64,000 nt of DNA, taken from NCBI GenBank assembly GCA_041916775.1, contig JAYRYZ010000007.1, forward strand, positions 62,001 through 126,000, read 5' to 3'. Origin of the DNA: UBA2357 sp041916775 (GTDB lineage Bacteria > Pseudomonadota > Gammaproteobacteria > Burkholderiales > Rhodocyclaceae). This document shows positions 7,693 through 15,144 of this stretch, piece after piece; the first letter of the stretch is position 1, and the number at the start of each line of letters is the position of its first letter. The position numbers and the translations under genes are program-made. The notes beneath the pieces are model-generated. The model worked only from the letters and a program-made list of their open reading frames with translations. It did not search any database and had not been told where the DNA came from.

Positions 7693-8122
7693 AGACGGTC
7701 TCCAGCCAGGCGCGAATCGCCCACATCGCCTCCTGCGACAGCATGCCCTCGAAGGGCGGCATGTACACCGCGCCATTGCGGGTGACGCCGTTGCGGACCT
7801 TGCCGATGAAGAACTCGTCCATGTCGGCGGTGTGCTCCAGGTAACGGAGGTCCGGCGCGATCCCGCCGGAGACCGCGCCGAGCCCATGGCAGCGGGCGCA
7901 GTTCTGGTTGAAGGCCGAGTCGCCGATGCGGATGGCCTCCTTGTCGCCGCGGTAGGGGTTCTCGATCATCCAGTCGGCGCCCAACTGCTTCAGGCTCGAG
8001 GTGTCGACCGCCTGCGGCACCACGTCCCCGTGAGCGTGGGCGGCGACCGTCGCCAGGGCGAGGGTGCAGGCAAGCGCGCCATTGCGGATGCTGCGGCCAA
8101 GGGTCTCCTCCAGTTTCTTCAT
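7679..8122 (-). CDS. pedF: cytochrome c-550 PedF
   Basis: 147 residues: signal peptide (about 1-30), the conserved HGDVVPQAVDT segment right after it, one heme site C75-AR-C78-H79, the SGGIAPDLRYL stretch and a distal Met in VYMPPFEG. This layout is diagnostic of PedF (ExaB type), the soluble electron carrier for PQQ ethanol dehydrogenases. GAGGAAA precedes ATG 8122; an upstream extension to 8278 has no support. First gene of a two-gene minus-strand operon with a perfect sigma-54 promoter. Confidence 0.85.
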   Translation of the reverse strand: MKKLEETLGRSIRNGALACTLALATVAAHAHGDVVPQAVDTSSLKQLGADWMIENPYRGDKEAIRIGDSAFNQNCARCHGLGAVSGGIAPDLRYLEHTADMDEFFIGKVRNGVTRNGAVYMPPFEGMLSQEAMWAIRAWLETVYEAQ

Positions 8123-8196
8123 GATTTCCTCTGCTGTGCGTTGTTTCAAAAAGGGGTTGCATGGACTGTCCGGTGCTGCCCGGGTGAAACGGTAAC

Positions 8197-8212
8197 TGCA
8201 ATCGGCGTGCCA
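8197..8212 (-). promoter_or_regulatory. sigma-54 (-24/-12) promoter of the pedF operon
   Basis: Minus strand TGGCAC-N5-TTGCA, a perfect RpoN match, about 75 bases upstream of the pedF start and about 95 bases from the palindrome at 8306-8325. Confidence 0.85.
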
Positions 8213-8281
8213 GAAACTGGGTATCGGTCGGATGCAGGCAGGCATTGGTCTGGACGGGGGGGCGGTCGACAGGCACACTAC

Positions 8282-8297
8282 TGGCAGGGTATTTGCT
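8282..8297 (+). promoter_or_regulatory. candidate sigma-54 promoter of the AcoR-type regulator gene
   Basis: TGGCAG-N5-TTGCT with correct GG-GC spacing, facing the regulator gene at 8412. The palindrome 8306-8325 would sit on its transcription start, so the regulator may limit its own synthesis. Confidence 0.55.
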
Positions 8298-8305
8298 CGG
8301 GCAAT

Positions 8306-8325
8306 CTTGTTCGGAGCGGAACAAG
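8306..8325. promoter_or_regulatory. palindromic activator site (putative UAS)
   Basis: Perfect 7-bp arms CTTGTTC / GAACAAG around GGAGCG. Core TGTTC...GAACA is shared with the palindromes at 3348 and 14336. Position is right for an enhancer-type activator of the pedF promoter. Confidence 0.6.
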
Positions 8326-8411
8326 TTGCTTCGATACGAACCAGGTGCTACTTTTTGACGAGCACCAATAGCCTGCGGACACGTATTCGCGAGGCAAAAC
8401 TGGAGGAGACG

Positions 8412-10520
8412 ATGGGCGTTCTGTCCGATGCGGCCGGTAGTCGCGAACAGCGCTTCGTGGTTGCACGCGCACAATTCTTTGATCACGGTGAGTGCCCTGA
8501 CGGTGGCGTGTCGCCGCTGATCCTGCGCTCCTGGCAACGCTGCCGCCACGACGGGTTGTGCGAGGATGACCGTGAACATGTCCTCACCGTCGGGCGGGCA
8601 CGGCTCTCCGAATCGCGCGAGCGCAGCGGCCGCCTGCTGGAGCAGGCAAGTGGTGTGATGGAGCACGTCTTCGAACAGATCCGCGCCTCCGGCAGCATGG
8701 TGATCCTTGCCGACCCTGACGGCATCATCCTGCACAGCCTCGGGGATGCCGAGTTCGTCGATCGCGCCAATCGCGTTGCTCTTCAACCCGGCGCCTGCTG
8801 GACTGAGGCGCTGCGCGGCACCAACGCGATCGGCACGGCGATCGCCGAGCGTTCGGCGGTGGAGGTGCTCGGGATGGAGCACTACCTGCAGCGCAATGCC
8901 TTCCTGTCCTGTACGGCCGCCCCGGTGCTCGGGGCGGACGGGCGGGTGCACGGCGTGCTCGATATCTCCTGTGACCACCGGGTGCATCAGCGCCACACCC
9001 TCGGGCTGGTGCGTCTCTCGGTACAGCTGCTGGAGAAGCGCATCTTCGAGGCCGAGTTCGCCAACGACATCCTGATCGCCTTCCACAGCCGCCCGGAGTA
9101 CATCGGCAGCCTGCAGGAGGCGATTATCGCGGTGAGCACCGAGGGCAACATCCTCGGCGCCAACACGGCCGCGCGGGAGTGGCTGGCGCAGCGCGCCTGC
9201 GATGGCGAGGGGGCGACCTTCGGCGCGCTGTTCTCGCACGGTTTCGGCAAACTCTTCGATCGTGCGGCGGCAGCACCGAACGCGCTGCTGCGCATCGAAC
9301 TGCGCCATGGCGGCGAGCTCTACGTGCAGGTGCGCTCGATGCGTCCGCTGGTGGTACCTGTCGCCGGCGTCGGCGATGCGCGCCCCGCGGCGGGGGTGGC
9401 CAGCGCTGCGCCGCGAGCCGTCGAGGCGCGCACCACGAGCCGCGCAACGGCGGCCGCGCCCTCGGGGCGCGTCACGCTGGAGCGCCTCGCTACTGGCGAT
9501 GCTTGCCTGGAGCGCGCGCTGGATCGCGCCCGCCGCATCCAGGGCAAGGACATCCCGCTACTGATCCAGGGTGAATCCGGCGTAGGCAAGGAACTGTTCG
9601 CGCAGGCCTTTCACAATAGCGGCCCGCGCGCCGACGGCCCCTTCGTCGCGCTCAACTGTGCGGCCGTGCCCGAAACACTCATCGAATCGGAGCTGTTCGG
9701 CTATGTGGGGGGCGCCTTCACCGGCGCGCGTCGCGAGGGGTCGATGGGGCGCATCCAGCAAGCGCATGGCGGCACGCTGTTCCTGGACGAGATCGGTGAC
9801 ATGCCGCTCGGCATGCAGGCGCGCCTGCTGCGGGTGCTGCAGGAGCGTTGCGTGACGCCTGTCGGCTCGTTGAAGGCCATTCCGGTGGATATCTCGCTGG
9901 TGTGTGCGACCCACCGGGTGCTCAAGGATGCGGTCGCGAAGGGCACCTTTCGCGAGGATCTCTACTACCGGGTGAACAGCCTCACCGTGTCGTTGCCACC
10001 GCTGCGCGAGCGCACCGACATCCGCTGTATCGTGCGCCGCATCCTGGCTGCCGAGGCGGTCGAGGCGGGGCGGGGCGAGGTGGTCATGGGCGAGGAGGTG
10101 ATGCGCTTCTTCGAGCGCTACGCCTGGCCGGGCAACGTGCGTCAGCTGCAGAACGTGATACGCGTGGCGGTGGCGCTGCTCGATCCGGACGAGGACGAGA
10201 TCCTGCCGGTGCATCTGCCCGAGGAGCTCTTCGCCGCAGACCCTGTGGATGATGGTGATGTGCATCGCCCGGCAAGCGCTGCGGGGGAGGCTGCCTTGCA
10301 GGTGGATGGTGGAAAGCGCATCGTCCTGCCGCCGGGCTGGTGCGACGTGGGCGAGTTGGCCCCGGCGCCGGCAGGCGCGCGTGCGAGCCGGCTCGACCAG
10401 CTCGAACTCGACGCCATCGCAGCGGTGATGCGCGAGGTCGGCGGCAACGTGTCGGCCGCGGCGCGCAAGCTGGGTGTCAGCCGCAACCGTCTGTACCGAA
10501 AACTGGGCCGCCTCGGTTGA
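8412..10520 (+). CDS. sigma-54-dependent transcriptional activator, AcoR type
   Basis: 702 residues. Order: GAF-type sensor domain (about 75-200), PAS-like segment (about 220-330), Ala/Pro-rich linker, AAA+ domain with Walker A GESGVGKE (387-394) and the sigma-54 contact loop GAFTGA (434-439), and a Fis-type helix-turn-helix at the C-terminus (SAAARKLGVSRNRLYRKL). It matches AcoR-like activators that sense small metabolites such as aldehydes, alcohols or acetoin. It lies between the pedF and aor operons. With -24/-12 promoters on all the surrounding operons it is the evident regulator of the island. Start at ATG 8412 after GGAGGAG; the frame stays open upstream without a ribosome site. Confidence 0.88.
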   Translation: MGVLSDAAGSREQRFVVARAQFFDHGECPDGGVSPLILRSWQRCRHDGLCEDDREHVLTVGRARLSESRERSGRLLEQASGVMEHVFEQIRASGSMVILADPDGIILHSLGDAEFVDRANRVALQPGACWTEALRGTNAIGTAIAERSAVEVLGMEHYLQRNAFLSCTAAPVLGADGRVHGVLDISCDHRVHQRHTLGLVRLSVQLLEKRIFEAEFANDILIAFHSRPEYIGSLQEAIIAVSTEGNILGANTAAREWLAQRACDGEGATFGALFSHGFGKLFDRAAAAPNALLRIELRHGGELYVQVRSMRPLVVPVAGVGDARPAAGVASAAPRAVEARTTSRATAAAPSGRVTLERLATGDACLERALDRARRIQGKDIPLLIQGESGVGKELFAQAFHNSGPRADGPFVALNCAAVPETLIESELFGYVGGAFTGARREGSMGRIQQAHGGTLFLDEIGDMPLGMQARLLRVLQERCVTPVGSLKAIPVDISLVCATHRVLKDAVAKGTFREDLYYRVNSLTVSLPPLRERTDIRCIVRRILAAEAVEAGRGEVVMGEEVMRFFERYAWPGNVRQLQNVIRVAVALLDPDEDEILPVHLPEELFAADPVDDGDVHRPASAAGEAALQVDGGKRIVLPPGWCDVGELAPAPAGARASRLDQLELDAIAAVMREVGGNVSAAARKLGVSRNRLYRKLGRLG

Positions 10521-10543
10521 GCCCGATTTTTTTTTGCCTGTCC

Positions 10544-10559
10544 CGGCATATGTTTTGCT
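10544..10559 (+). promoter_or_regulatory. sigma-54 (-24/-12) promoter of the aor operon
   Basis: CGGCAT-N5-TTGCT with the GG and GC pairs twelve bases apart, 54 bases before aorA. Two mismatches to TGGCAC in the -24 box. No clear palindrome was found upstream within the regulator gene. Confidence 0.65.
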
Positions 10560-10612
10560 TTTCATAGCCGGTAGCGTTGTTCCGAATAACACAAACAGTG
10601 AGGAGTCAGTCG

Positions 10613-11089
10613 ATGTGGAAATCCCTGCACATTGATCCCGCCAAATGCACGGGCTGCCTGCAGTGCGAGATGGCGTGTTCGTACGAGCACACCGGGGTCA
10701 TGAATCCGGCCAAGTCGCGGATCAAGGTCTTCAATTTCGAACACGAGGGCCGTAAGGTCCCCTATACCTGTACGCAGTGCACCGAGGCCTGGTGCCTGAA
10801 CGCCTGTCCGGTCGATGCGATCCGCATCGACCTCTCGACCGGCGCGAAGATGGTCTTCGAGGAGACCTGTGTCGGCTGCAAGGTGTGCACGATCGCTTGC
10901 CCGTTCGGTACGATCAACTACAACCAGGACAGTGGCAAGGTACAGAAGTGCGACCTGTGCGAAGGTGACCCCGCCTGTGCCAAGGCCTGCCCCACCGGTG
11001 CAATCACCTATGTGGACGCCGACTGGACGGGCTACGACCGCATGCAGGCCTGGGCCGCCAAGGTCAATACGCCGGCTTCGGCTGCTTGA
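10613..11089 (+). CDS. aorA: aldehyde oxidoreductase iron-sulfur subunit AorA
   Basis: 158 residues with sixteen cysteines in four ferredoxin-like groups (CTGCLQCEMAC, CTQCTEAWCLNAC, CVGCKVCTIAC, CDLCEGDPACAKAC), enough for four [4Fe-4S] clusters. This is the electron-transfer subunit of the bacterial tungsten aldehyde oxidoreductase, passing electrons between AorB and AorC in the cytoplasm. No signal peptide. GAGGAG precedes ATG 10613; twelve bases separate it from aorB. First gene of the operon, with a -24/-12 promoter at 10544. Confidence 0.88.
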   Translation: MWKSLHIDPAKCTGCLQCEMACSYEHTGVMNPAKSRIKVFNFEHEGRKVPYTCTQCTEAWCLNACPVDAIRIDLSTGAKMVFEETCVGCKVCTIACPFGTINYNQDSGKVQKCDLCEGDPACAKACPTGAITYVDADWTGYDRMQAWAAKVNTPASAA

Positions 11090-11101
11090 GGAGAGACGAA
11101 C

Positions 11102-12949
11102 ATGGGTTGGAACAAGAAAGTCCTGCGTGTGAATCTCACCGCCGGCACCTGCACCGCAGAACCGCTGAACATGGAGTGGGCGCACGAGTACCTCGGTTCG
11201 CGCGGCCTCGCCACCAAGTATCTCACCGCCGAGATCGACCCCAAGGTCGATCCGCTCTCGCCCGAGAACAAGATGATCATGGCCACCGGTCCGCTCACCG
11301 GCACCATGGCCTCCACCGGCGGTCGCTACACCGTCGTCACCAAGGGGCCGCTCACCGGCGCCATCGCCTGTTCGAACTCGGGTGGCTTCTTCGGCGCAGA
11401 GATGAAGTTCGCCGGCTGGGACATGATCATTTTCGAGGGCAAGTCGCCGAAGCCGGTGTACCTCTTCCTCGAGAACGACAAGGCCGAACTGCGCGACGCC
11501 TCGCACCTGTGGGGCAAGAGCTGCTGGGTCACCGAGGAGACGATCAAGTCGCAGCACCAGGATCCGCAGATCCGCGTGTCGTCGATCGGCCTCGCGGGCG
11601 AGAACCAGGTGCTGTTCGCGTGTGTGGTCAATGACTTGCACCGCGCCGCCGGCCGCTCCGGGGTGGGTGCGGTGATGGGCTCGAAGAACCTCAAGGCGGT
11701 CGCGATCCGCGGCACCAAGGGTGTCGCCGGCATCAAGGACTTCCCCGCCTTCATGAAGGCCACCACCGACGCCAAGAAGGTGCTCGCCGACAACGCGGTC
11801 ACCGGCCAGGGTCTGCCGAAGTACGGCACCCAGGTGCTGATGAACGTGATCAACGAGATCGGCGCGCTGCCCACCCGCAACCACCGCGACGTGAGCTTCG
11901 AGGACGCCTCGAAGATCTCCGCCGAGGCGATGCACGAGAAGCGCGAGAGCGACGGCAAGCCGCATCTGGTCACCAACGCGGCGTGCTTCGGCTGCACCAT
12001 CGCCTGCGGCCGCATCTCCGAGATCGACAAGGGCCACTTCACCGTCAAGAACAGCCCGCAGTACTGGGGTGCCTCGGGCGGCCTGGAGTACGAAGCCGCG
12101 TGGGCCCTGGGTGCGGCCAACGGCGTCGGCGACCTCGAGGCGCTGCAGTACGCCAACCTGATCTGCAACGAGCAGGGCATGGACCCGATCTCTTTCGGTG
12201 CCACCGTCGGTGCGGTCATGGAGCTTTACGACCTGGGCATTCTCACCTCCGAGCAGATCGGCATCGAGTCGCCGTTCGGCTCCGCAGAGGCGCTCGCCAG
12301 GCTGGTCGAGATGACCGCGACGGGCGAGGGCTTCGGCAAGGAAATCGGTCAGGGTTCGAAGCGCCTGTGCACCAAGTACGGTCGTCCGGACCTCTCCATG
12401 AGCGTCAAGGGCCAGGAGTTCCCCGCCTACGACTCGCGCGGTATTCAGGGCATGGGCCTCACCTACGCCACCAGCAACCGCGGCGCCTGCCACCTGCGCT
12501 CCTACACCGTGGCCTCCGAAGTGCTGGGTATCCCGGTGAAGACCGATCCGCTCACCACCGACGGCAAGCCCGAGCTGGTGAAGGCCTTCCAGGACGCCAC
12601 CGCAGTGTTCGACTCGGCCGGCATCTGCGTGTTCACCAGCTTCGCGTGGACGCTCGCCGACGTGCAGCCGCAGCTCGCGGCGGCGTGCGAAGGCGACTGG
12701 AGCATGGAGAAGCTCAACGAGGTGGGCGAGCGCATCTGGAACATGGAGCGCCAGTTCAACAACGCCGCGGGCTTCACCCACAAGGATGACAACCTGCCGC
12801 CGCGCCTGACCACCGAGCCGGCCAAGACCGGCCCGGCGAAGGGCCTGGTGAACGGCCTCGACAAGATGCTGCCGGAGTACTACCGCATCCGCGGCTGGAC
12901 GCCGGAAGGTGTGCCCACGCCCGAGACCGTGGCGAGACTCGGCCTGTAA
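11102..12949 (+). CDS. aorB: tungsten-containing aldehyde:ferredoxin oxidoreductase catalytic subunit AorB
   Basis: 615 residues, full length for the AOR family. It oxidises aldehydes to carboxylic acids at a bis-pterin tungsten site. The [4Fe-4S] cluster ligands are Cys295-x2-Cys298-x3-Cys302 and Cys509 (DSAGICVF). The GLEYEAAW segment (Glu331 region) and His464 in GACHLRSYT match active-site positions of the Pyrococcus enzyme. Substrate range is broad in the Aromatoleum relative, including aliphatic and aromatic aldehydes. Metal choice (tungsten rather than molybdenum) is from family knowledge, not from the sequence. Tightly linked to aorA; a terminator-like hairpin follows it before aorC. 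Confidence 0.92.
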   Translation: MGWNKKVLRVNLTAGTCTAEPLNMEWAHEYLGSRGLATKYLTAEIDPKVDPLSPENKMIMATGPLTGTMASTGGRYTVVTKGPLTGAIACSNSGGFFGAEMKFAGWDMIIFEGKSPKPVYLFLENDKAELRDASHLWGKSCWVTEETIKSQHQDPQIRVSSIGLAGENQVLFACVVNDLHRAAGRSGVGAVMGSKNLKAVAIRGTKGVAGIKDFPAFMKATTDAKKVLADNAVTGQGLPKYGTQVLMNVINEIGALPTRNHRDVSFEDASKISAEAMHEKRESDGKPHLVTNAACFGCTIACGRISEIDKGHFTVKNSPQYWGASGGLEYEAAWALGAANGVGDLEALQYANLICNEQGMDPISFGATVGAVMELYDLGILTSEQIGIESPFGSAEALARLVEMTATGEGFGKEIGQGSKRLCTKYGRPDLSMSVKGQEFPAYDSRGIQGMGLTYATSNRGACHLRSYTVASEVLGIPVKTDPLTTDGKPELVKAFQDATAVFDSAGICVFTSFAWTLADVQPQLAAACEGDWSMEKLNEVGERIWNMERQFNNAAGFTHKDDNLPPRLTTEPAKTGPAKGLVNGLDKMLPEYYRIRGWTPEGVPTPETVARLGL

Positions 12950-12965
12950 AGAGCGCCCGAAACTG

Positions 12966-13007
12966 CGCCCCCGCGGTGCGTGGCAGCACGCCGCCCGGGG
13001 GCGTTTT
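12966..13007 (+). terminator. terminator-like hairpin between aorB and aorC (possible attenuator)
   Basis: Stem CGCCCCC...GGGGGCG with further pairing inside (GCGG / CCGC, GTG / CAC) and a following TTTT, 16 bases after aorB and 18 before aorC. The T run is short, so partial termination is likely. Confidence 0.6.
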
Positions 13008-13024
13008 CAATAGAGGATTCAGCA

Positions 13025-14302
13025 ATGAAGCATGTCATTCTCGGCAATGGTCCGGCCGGCGTGGTTGCCGCCGAAGCCTTGCGCCAGGCCGCGCCGCAGG
13101 ACGAGATCGTCATGGTCGGCTCGGAGAACGCGCCGCCGTATTCACGCATGGCCATTCCCTACCTGCTCGAAGAGAACATCGACGAGACAGGCACTTATCT
13201 GCGCAAGTCGCCGGACTACTTTGCCAGCAAGCTGCGCGTGCGCGAGCTGCGCGGTCGTGCCGTGGCGCTCGACACCGCGCAGCAGAAGATCCTGTTCGCC
13301 GATGGCCACTTCGAGCACTACGACCGCCTGTTGATCGCCACCGGCTCGCACCCGGTGCGCCCCCCCATCCCCGGTATCGATCTGCCGCAGGTGCAGACCT
13401 GCTGGACGCTCGACGACGCGCGCGCGATCGCACAGTATGCAAAACCGGGTGCGCGGGTGCTGCAACTCGGCGCCGGCTTCATCGGCTGCATCATCATGGA
13501 GGCCCTTGCCAAGCGCGGCGTGCAGCTCACCGTGGTGGAGATGGGCGACCGCATGGTGCCGCGCATGATGACGCCCAAGGCGGGCGGCATGATCAAGGCC
13601 TGGGTGCAGGACAAGGGGATCCGCGTCGTCACCTCGGCCGGCGTCGAGCGTATCGAAGCGGTGTCCGGCGGCGATGCACCGCTCGCAGTGAAGCTCTCCA
13701 ATGGTGACTCCATGGCCTGCGATCTCGTCATCGTCGCTGCCGGGGTCGCGCCCAACGTCGGCTTTCTCGAAGCCACCGACGTGCATGTCGCCAAGGGTGT
13801 CTTGGTCGATGACCGCATGCAGACCGCGGTGCCCGGCATCTTTGCCGCAGGCGACGTCGCCGAGGCGCCCGATCTGTTCACCGGTGCGCACATGGTGTCG
13901 GCGATCCAGCCGAATGCTGCGGATCAGGCGCGGGTTGCGGCGCTGAACATGGCGGGTCGTGAGACGCGCATGAAGGGTGTGCTCGCGATCAACGTGCTGG
14001 ATACGCTGGGGCTGATCTCGACCTCGTTCGGCCAGTGGTGGGGTGAAAAGGCGGAGAATGGCGGCAGCGGCGTCGAGCATGTCGACGAGCGGGGCTACAA
14101 GTACCTCAGCCTGCAGTTCAAGGATGATGTGCTCATCGGCGCCACCTCCATCGGTATGACCCAGCACGTCGGCGCGCTGCGCGGCCTGATCCAGGGGCGG
14201 GTGAAGCTCGGACCCTGGAAAGACAGGCTGTTGCATTCGCCATTGCAGTTCGTGGATGCGTATGTTGCGCGCAGCCAGCAGCCAATGGCGCTCGCGCGCT
14301 GA
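13025..14302 (+). CDS. aorC: aldehyde oxidoreductase FAD/NAD(P)-binding subunit AorC
   Basis: 425 residues with two Rossmann sites: FAD motif LGNGPAGVVAAEAL near residue 6 and NAD motif LGAGFIGCIIMEAL near residue 155, plus the ATG/GDVAEAPD FAD-closing motif (about 275-285). It is the pyridine-nucleotide-disulfide oxidoreductase-like subunit that lets AOR reduce NAD+. No redox-active CxxxxC pair is present, as expected for this subgroup. ATG 13025 follows GAGGA. It is separated from aorB by a 75-base gap with a terminator-like hairpin. Confidence 0.88.
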   Translation: MKHVILGNGPAGVVAAEALRQAAPQDEIVMVGSENAPPYSRMAIPYLLEENIDETGTYLRKSPDYFASKLRVRELRGRAVALDTAQQKILFADGHFEHYDRLLIATGSHPVRPPIPGIDLPQVQTCWTLDDARAIAQYAKPGARVLQLGAGFIGCIIMEALAKRGVQLTVVEMGDRMVPRMMTPKAGGMIKAWVQDKGIRVVTSAGVERIEAVSGGDAPLAVKLSNGDSMACDLVIVAAGVAPNVGFLEATDVHVAKGVLVDDRMQTAVPGIFAAGDVAEAPDLFTGAHMVSAIQPNAADQARVAALNMAGRETRMKGVLAINVLDTLGLISTSFGQWWGEKAENGGSGVEHVDERGYKYLSLQFKDDVLIGATSIGMTQHVGALRGLIQGRVKLGPWKDRLLHSPLQFVDAYVARSQQPMALAR

Positions 14303-14330
14303 GGTGATATCGGCGCCGGCTTGCCCGGAG

Positions 14331-14357
14331 CAGGGTGTTCCGCTCCGGAACACCCTG
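14331..14357. promoter_or_regulatory. perfect 12-bp-arm palindrome downstream of aorC
   Basis: Arms CAGGGTGTTCCG and CGGAACACCCTG around CTC. There is no T run, so a classical terminator is doubtful. The core at 14336-14352 has the same TGTTS...SAACA ends and CGCTYCG centre as the site at 3348-3364, so it may be an activator site or a dual element. Confidence 0.5.
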
Positions 14358-14429
14358 CCAAAATCTGCTCCGGAGCGCACCAGGCGGTTCACCGCACAAG
14401 CTCCGGCGCAACAACTGGAATCGCCACGG

Positions 14430-14681
14430 ATGAAGATCGCGTTCAAGCTTTTTGCTTCGCTCACCGACTACCTGCCGCCCGAGCGCAAGGGCAATCGCCT
14501 GGAGCTCGACGTGGAGCCCGGAACAACCGTCGCGAGCATGATTCAGCGCTACCGGGTACCCATGGAGAGCGCGCATCTGGTGCTGGTGAACGGCGTGTTC
14601 GTGCCGCCCGGTGCGCGCGCCACGCGTGCGCTCGCCGAAGGGGACGAGTTGGCGATCTGGCCGCCGATCGCGGGCGGTTGA
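14430..14681 (+). CDS. MoaD/ThiS-family sulfur carrier of the aor operon
   Basis: 83 residues, ubiquitin-like MoaD fold ending in the required Gly-Gly (IAGG). MoaD supplies sulfur for the dithiolene of molybdopterin. A dedicated copy next to aorABC suggests a role in making or tuning the tungsto-pterin cofactor; Aromatoleum has a comparable gene (aorD) in this place. The ribosome binding site is weak. It lies 127 bases after aorC, beyond the palindrome at 14331, and four bases before the next gene. Confidence 0.78.
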   Translation: MKIAFKLFASLTDYLPPERKGNRLELDVEPGTTVASMIQRYRVPMESAHLVLVNGVFVPPGARATRALAEGDELAIWPPIAGG

Positions 14682-14684
14682 GCG

Positions 14685-14993
14685 ATGGCCTTCATCAACG
14701 GCCCGGTGCCGGAGTCGCTGGAGCGCGAGCTCGCCTCCAGCGTCGCAGCCTTCGAGCGAGACCTGCGCAAGGCCTGGCCGGGCGAGGTGACGATGCCCGC
14801 GAGCGGGCAGTTCCGCATCGACGCCGGCGACGTCGTCTTGGACATCTTCACCGAACCCGCGGGCGTTCGCCGCATCGGTTTGCTCGCGCTTGAGCGCTTG
14901 CGGGTGAACTACCGCTTTTCCGGCGGCGACGAGCCGGCGCGGCGCAGGCTGCTCGCGCGGCTCGACCTCGGCATGCAGCGCGGCGGCGGCTGA
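14685..14993 (+). CDS. small conserved protein of aldehyde oxidoreductase operons (AorE-like)
   Basis: 102 residues, soluble, no signal peptide, cysteine-free, with a central pattern of strands (GQFRIDAGDVVLDIF, RRIGLLAL). I do not recognise a characterised domain. Its place right behind the MoaD-like gene matches the small last gene (aorE) of the Aromatoleum cluster, so a role in cofactor insertion or assembly is an inference from context. Four bases after the MoaD-like stop, so co-translated. Confidence 0.55.
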   Translation: MAFINGPVPESLERELASSVAAFERDLRKAWPGEVTMPASGQFRIDAGDVVLDIFTEPAGVRRIGLLALERLRVNYRFSGGDEPARRRLLARLDLGMQRGGG

Positions 14994-15030
14994 CTCTTTG
15001 GCGCCGCCCGGCCTTGCTGCGCGTGGGTGA

Positions 15031-15079
15031 GGTGTGTCCCGCGGAGAGTTGTTTCCGCGGAGAGGTGTCCCGCGGAGGG
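15031..15079. repeat. three tandem copies of a 15-16 base unit
   Basis: CCGCGGAGRG recurs at 15039, 15055 and 15070. Each copy contains the palindrome CCGCGG. It lies between the aorE-like gene and the promoter of the phosphorylase gene. Confidence 0.6.
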
Positions 15080-15110
15080 CGTCGCGGAAAGACCGCTGCA
15101 GCACGCATGC

Positions 15111-15116
15111 TAGAAT
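15111..15116 (+). promoter_or_regulatory. -10 element of the phosphorylase promoter
   Basis: TAGAAT, 28 bases before ATG 15145. No good -35 box is visible. Confidence 0.35.
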
Positions 15117-15144
15117 CGGCGCGCCTTTCAATGGAGCGCTCGGA

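Noticed and set aside
10573..10593. Imperfect palindrome TGTTCCGAATAACA before aorA as an activator site
   Set aside because: Only the outer four bases pair and it lies downstream of the -12 element, so it was not called.
14311..14326. -24/-12-like sequence before the MoaD-like gene
   Set aside because: GG and GC pairs are eleven bases apart instead of twelve and the -24 box is poor.
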